This document shows, one piece after another, positions 61,289 through 64,000 of a DNA stretch of 64,000 nucleotides. The position numbers and the translations under genes were made by a program. Origin of the DNA: an uncultured Microbacterium sp. Lineage in GTDB: Bacteria; Actinomycetota; Actinomycetes; Actinomycetales; Microbacteriaceae. Numbering within the stretch: the first letter of the stretch is position 1; every line of letters starts with the position of its first letter. The notes under the pieces are model-generated. The model ran no database searches, was not told the DNA's origin, and saw only the letters and a list, made by a program, of their open reading frames with translations. The DNA lies in assembly GCF_900078385.1 (NCBI RefSeq), contig NZ_FLQR01000013.1, forward strand, positions 1 through 64,000, read 5' to 3'.

Positions 61289-62983
61289 GTGACTTCCGCC
61301 ACACATCCCGAGCCCGCCGACAACGCCGCCGAGGACTCGGAGCCGACCGCTCCCGAGTCTGCGGAGACCGTCGAGCCCTCCTCCGCCGAGGACCTTCCCG
61401 CCGCCGAGCTGGACGCTGACCCCGAACCTGCCGTCGACGCTGAGCCTGCCGTCGACGCTGAGCCGACCGTGGACGCCGAGCCGGCCGTGGATGCCGAGCC
61501 TGCGGTGGACGCCGAGCCTGCGGTGGACGCCGAGCCTGCGGTGGACGCCGAGCCTGCGGTGGACGCCGAGCCTGCCGTTGACGCCGAGCCTGCCGTTGAC
61601 GCCGAACCCGCCGCGGAGTCCGAGCCCGCGGCATCCCCCGCCCCTGTCCCGGCCAAGCCGACTCCGGGCCGTTTCCCGCTGCCGGGCAAGCCCGCCAAGC
61701 CGGCCATGCCCGTCAAGCCCACCGCGCAGCCGGTCGTCGCCTCCGAGCCCGTGGCCGACGCCGCGGACTGGGGTCGCGTCGACGAGGACGGCACGGTCTC
61801 GGTGCGCGAGGGCGACGAGTGGCGCGTCGTGGGCCAGTATCCCGACGGCACGCCCGACGAGGCGCTCGCCTACTTCCAGCGCAAGTACGCCGATCTCGTC
61901 AGCGAGGTGAGCCTCCTCGAGGTGCGTCACCGTCGCGGCGGCGCGTCGGCATCCGATCTTCGGTCGACGGCCAAGACCGTGCGCGAGCGCGTGACGGGCG
62001 CGATGGCGGTCGGCGACCTGGCTGCCCTGGAAGCGCGCCTGGACACCCTGGAGTCGACGCTCTCCGAGGCGACCGCCGAGGAGCAGCAGGCGCAGCGCGC
62101 CGCCGTGGACGCCGCGATCGTCGAGCGCACGCAGCTGGTCGAGTCGATCGAGGAGATCGCCGGGCGCGACCCCAAGTCGATCCAGTGGAAGCAGGTGACG
62201 GCCGACGTCACCGCGCTCTTCGAGCGCTGGCAGGCACACCAGGCCACCGGCCCCCGTCTGCCGAAGGCGGCGGGGCAGCAGCTGTGGAAGCGATTCCGCG
62301 ACGCGCGCGCCGTGGTCGACAAGCACCGTCGCGAGTTCTACGCGGGCCTCGACGAGCAGCACAAGTCGGCACGCGACGCGAAGTCGCGCCTCGTCGAGAA
62401 GGCCGAGGCCCTCGCCAGCAAGGGCGAGGACGGCATCACCGCCTACCGGTCGCTCCTGGACGAGTGGAAGAACTCCGGCCGCGCCGGCAAGAAGGCCGAC
62501 GACGCCCTGTGGGCGCGGTTCAAGGCCGCCGGTGACGCTCTGTACGGTGCGCGAGCCGAGCGCGAGCAGGCGGATGCCGAGGAGTCCAAGGAGAAGATCG
62601 ACGCCAAGCGCGCTCTCCTGACCGAGGCCGCCGCGGTCCCCAAGGAGAAGGACGCCGCCAAGGCGCGCTCGCTCCTGACGGCCATCCAGCGCCGGTGGGA
62701 CGACATCGGCCGCATCTTCCCGCGGGAGGCGGAGCGGAGCCTGGACGACGAGCTGCGCAAGATCGAGCAGGGCGTCAAGGCACGCGAAGACGCCGAGTGG
62801 AAGAACAACAACCCGGAGACCAAGGCGCGCCAGAACGACATGACGCAGCAGCTCCGCGACGCGATCGCGAAGCTCGAGGCGGATGTCGCCGCGGCCGAGA
62901 AGACGAAGGACAAGCGCGCGATCGCGGCGGCCGAGGACGCCCTCGCGGCGCGCAAGGCGTGGCTCTCCGCCCTCGGCGGCTGA
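61289..62983 (+). CDS. DUF349-domain protein with acidic hexapeptide repeats
   Basis: This 564-aa protein starts with an acidic low-complexity region holding ten V-D-A-E-P-A-type hexapeptides (about residues 49-108). A Pro/Lys-rich linker and several DUF349 helical repeats with conserved W-x-x-F/W patterns (such as W-K-Q-V-T-A-D-V-T-A-L-F-E-R-W) follow. The C-terminal half is strongly coiled-coil. Function of DUF349 proteins is poorly known. The GTG at 61289 is chosen because GAGG lies 8 bases upstream; another GTG at 61280 overlaps that site. It precedes the AbiEi-like gene and rel, as in relatives. Confidence 0.88.
   Translation: MTSATHPEPADNAAEDSEPTAPESAETVEPSSAEDLPAAELDADPEPAVDAEPAVDAEPTVDAEPAVDAEPAVDAEPAVDAEPAVDAEPAVDAEPAVDAEPAVDAEPAAESEPAASPAPVPAKPTPGRFPLPGKPAKPAMPVKPTAQPVVASEPVADAADWGRVDEDGTVSVREGDEWRVVGQYPDGTPDEALAYFQRKYADLVSEVSLLEVRHRRGGASASDLRSTAKTVRERVTGAMAVGDLAALEARLDTLESTLSEATAEEQQAQRAAVDAAIVERTQLVESIEEIAGRDPKSIQWKQVTADVTALFERWQAHQATGPRLPKAAGQQLWKRFRDARAVVDKHRREFYAGLDEQHKSARDAKSRLVEKAEALASKGEDGITAYRSLLDEWKNSGRAGKKADDALWARFKAAGDALYGARAEREQADAEESKEKIDAKRALLTEAAAVPKEKDAAKARSLLTAIQRRWDDIGRIFPREAERSLDDELRKIEQGVKAREDAEWKNNNPETKARQNDMTQQLRDAIAKLEADVAAAEKTKDKRAIAAAEDALAARKAWLSALGG
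61433..61612 (+). repeat. Ten-copy 18-bp tandem repeat inside the DUF349 gene
   Basis: Ten consecutive 18-bp units each encode V-D-A-E-P-A (one has Thr). Three central units are identical and the outer ones differ at third positions, the pattern expected of slippage-driven expansion. Copy number probably varies between strains and would change the acidic N-terminal arm by six residues per unit. Confidence 0.97.
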
Positions 62984-63080
62984 CACCCACCGTCTCCTCC
63001 CCCGACCTGCGCGCCGCGACCTCTCCACAGGTCGGGGCGCGGGGCGGCCTCGGGCCGTCCTCATCCGGCACACTGCCGTG

Positions 63081-63656
63081 ATGTGGCCGTTCCTCTACTA
63101 CGCGGGCGATCGGCTTTCGACGGCCGAACTGACGGCGGCGCGCCTGGACGGTGACCTCGTCGAGATCGGCGAGGCGTTCATGCCCGCCGACGCCGTCGAG
63201 ACGCGCGAGCTCCGCGCCGGCGCCCTGCGCGCACTGGTGGGTGACACCGTCGCGGTCACCCGGGTGTCGGCGGCGTGGGTGCACGGCGCCGTCGCCGACC
63301 CGCCGATGCGGCACTGCGTGCAGCGCCGCTCCGCGCGCCGCATCGCGGCGGTCATCGACGCACGTCTCGACTACCGCGACCTCCAGCTGCCGCCGCCCGA
63401 CGTCATGATGATCTCCGGCGTGGCCGTCACGACTCCGGTCCGGACACTCGTCGATCTCGTGCGTGATCTCGTCGGCCGACCGGATGCCGATCCGTCAGCG
63501 GTCGACGCACTGTGCGCGTGGCAGCCGGCTCTCGTTCCCGGCGCGGTGGCCTGGCTCGAGTGCTCCGGGCCGGTGCACTTCAAGCGTCCCGCGCTCGCCT
63601 ACCTGCGCGAACGGATCACGACCCCTCAGGAGGACGTGACGCGGTACACGTCGTAG
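63081..63656 (+). CDS. AbiEi-antitoxin-like protein
   Basis: This 191-aa protein starts M-W-P-F-L-Y-Y-A and has a helical N-terminus with a winged-helix feel ([13 protein letters not shown]). A central part follows with [11 protein letters not shown] and [14 protein letters not shown], motifs I associate with type IV AbiEi antitoxin-like proteins. No AbiEii-type nucleotidyltransferase toxin gene is adjacent, so a toxin-antitoxin role is doubtful. A GTG one codon upstream is an alternative start. Its last 31 bases overlap the end of rel on the opposite strand. Confidence 0.68.
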   Translation: MWPFLYYAGDRLSTAELTAARLDGDLVEIGEAFMPADAVETRELRAGALRALVGDTVAVTRVSAAWVHGAVADPPMRHCVQRRSARRIAAVIDARLDYRDLQLPPPDVMMISGVAVTTPVRTLVDLVRDLVGRPDADPSAVDALCAWQPALVPGAVAWLECSGPVHFKRPALAYLRERITTPQEDVTRYTS

Positions 63657-64000
63657 ACGGCGTCGATGCGCCGGACGGCGTTGAGCACGCGGTCCAGGTG
63701 CACGGTGTCGCCCATCTCGAAGACGAATCGGCTCAGCGCGAGACGGTCGTTCGTGGTCGACACGGTCGCCGACAGGATGTTGACGTGGTGTTCGCTCAGC
63801 ACCCGCGTCACGTCGCTGAGGAGTCCGGCGCGGTCCAGCGCCTCGACCTGGATCTGCACGAGGAACACGCTCTTGCTCGTCGGGGCCCACTCGACCTCGA
63901 TCATCCGCTCGGCGTCGGCCGTCAGGGACTTGACGTTCGTGCAGTCGGCGCGGTGCACCGACACGCCGCTGCCGCGGGTCACGAAGCCGACGATGGCATC
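63626..64000 (-). CDS. rel: Bifunctional (p)ppGpp synthetase/hydrolase Rel, C-terminal part
   Basis: Only the 3' part of the gene is in the window; it continues beyond 64000. The visible 124 residues end the RIS/CC region ([20 protein letters not shown]) and contain the C-terminal ACT domain, [14 protein letters not shown] and the rest. Rel makes and degrades the stringent-response alarmone; the ACT part senses ribosome state or amino acids. Its 3' end overlaps the AbiEi-like gene tail-to-tail by 31 bp. Confidence 0.93.
   Translation of the reverse strand, partial: DAIVGFVTRGSGVSVHRADCTNVKSLTADAERMIEVEWAPTSKSVFLVQIQVEALDRAGLLSDVTRVLSEHHVNILSATVSTTNDRLALSRFVFEMGDTVHLDRVLNAVRRIDAVYDVYRVTSS

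Noticed and set aside
61433..61612. CRISPR-like array
   Set aside because: The units are contiguous, in-frame 18-bp repeats without spacers and lie inside a coding sequence.
63081..63656. A complete type IV toxin-antitoxin system
   Set aside because: Only an AbiEi-like protein is present; no AbiEii nucleotidyltransferase gene lies next to it, the neighbour being rel.

Overview
The window is a high-GC, gene-dense actinobacterial chromosome segment. Gene order and protein sequences point to the Microbacteriaceae, most likely Microbacterium or a close relative. Diagnostic blocks are hisG-hisF-hisI next to a Trp-associated membrane protein, a HGxxPAAW protein and trpCBA-lgt; pyrR-pyrB-pyrC-(PH-like)-carA-carB-pyrF-gmk-rpoZ-metK-priA-fmt-rsmB-rpe; and alaS-ruvX-mltG-aroE-aroC-aroK-aroB-(GNAT)-aroQ-efp-nusB. 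GTG starts are very common, many genes overlap as ATGA or GTGA, and no phage, IS element, CRISPR array or integron is visible. This looks like core chromosome.

Layout. 0-6 kb: a small membrane protein; a possible catabolic set (LLM flavin oxidoreductase, MFS transporter, SGNH hydrolase); a phosphoribosyltransferase; and a DUF885 protein. 6-12.7 kb: polA divergent from a hotdog thioesterase, an ANTAR response regulator, tRNA-Leu(CAA), a secreted ScyD/ScyE-type beta-propeller protein and pyruvate kinase. 12.7-25.9 kb, all on the minus strand: gltD/gltB, lgt, trpA, trpB, trpC, HGxxPAAW protein, Trp-associated membrane protein, hisI, hisF, hisG, hisE. 26-32.5 kb: rpe, rsmB, fmt, priA, metK, rpoZ. 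32.6-42.1 kb: a gmk gene carrying an N-terminal mycobacterial-IHF-like domain, then the complete pyrimidine operon headed by pyrR. 42.2-46.8 kb: a metallo-beta-lactamase/Rieske fusion protein and an SNF2 ATPase. 46.8-57.2 kb: nusB, efp, shikimate genes, mltG, ruvX, alaS. 57.2-64 kb: a small membrane/coiled-coil protein, rpsD, a 412-bp non-coding region with a symmetric repeat array, a TPR/unknown/rarA operon, then on the plus strand a small membrane protein, a DUF349 protein with an 18-bp tandem repeat and an AbiEi-like protein. The plus-strand genes run tail-to-tail into the 3' end of rel, which is cut by the window edge.

How the genes work together. The minus-strand biosynthetic blocks supply amino acids (Glu, Trp, His, aromatic precursors), pyrimidines and S-adenosylmethionine, and are interleaved with translation, replication and lipoprotein/peptidoglycan genes. 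The best regulatory element is a PyrR-binding RNA hairpin just ahead of pyrR that would hide its ribosome-binding site. Other signals are a large dyad upstream of metK, several strong intergenic hairpins and an absent trpE in the his-trp junction.

The most intriguing untyped signal is the heptamer GGATGCC/GGCATCC. By eye it occurs about 70 times, in all reading frames and in intergenic DNA, often through otherwise rare codons, and it forms the inverted arms of two terminator-like hairpins. That pattern resembles DNA-uptake or chromosome-architecture words in other bacteria. All functional statements are homology judgements from reading the sequence; no searches were run.
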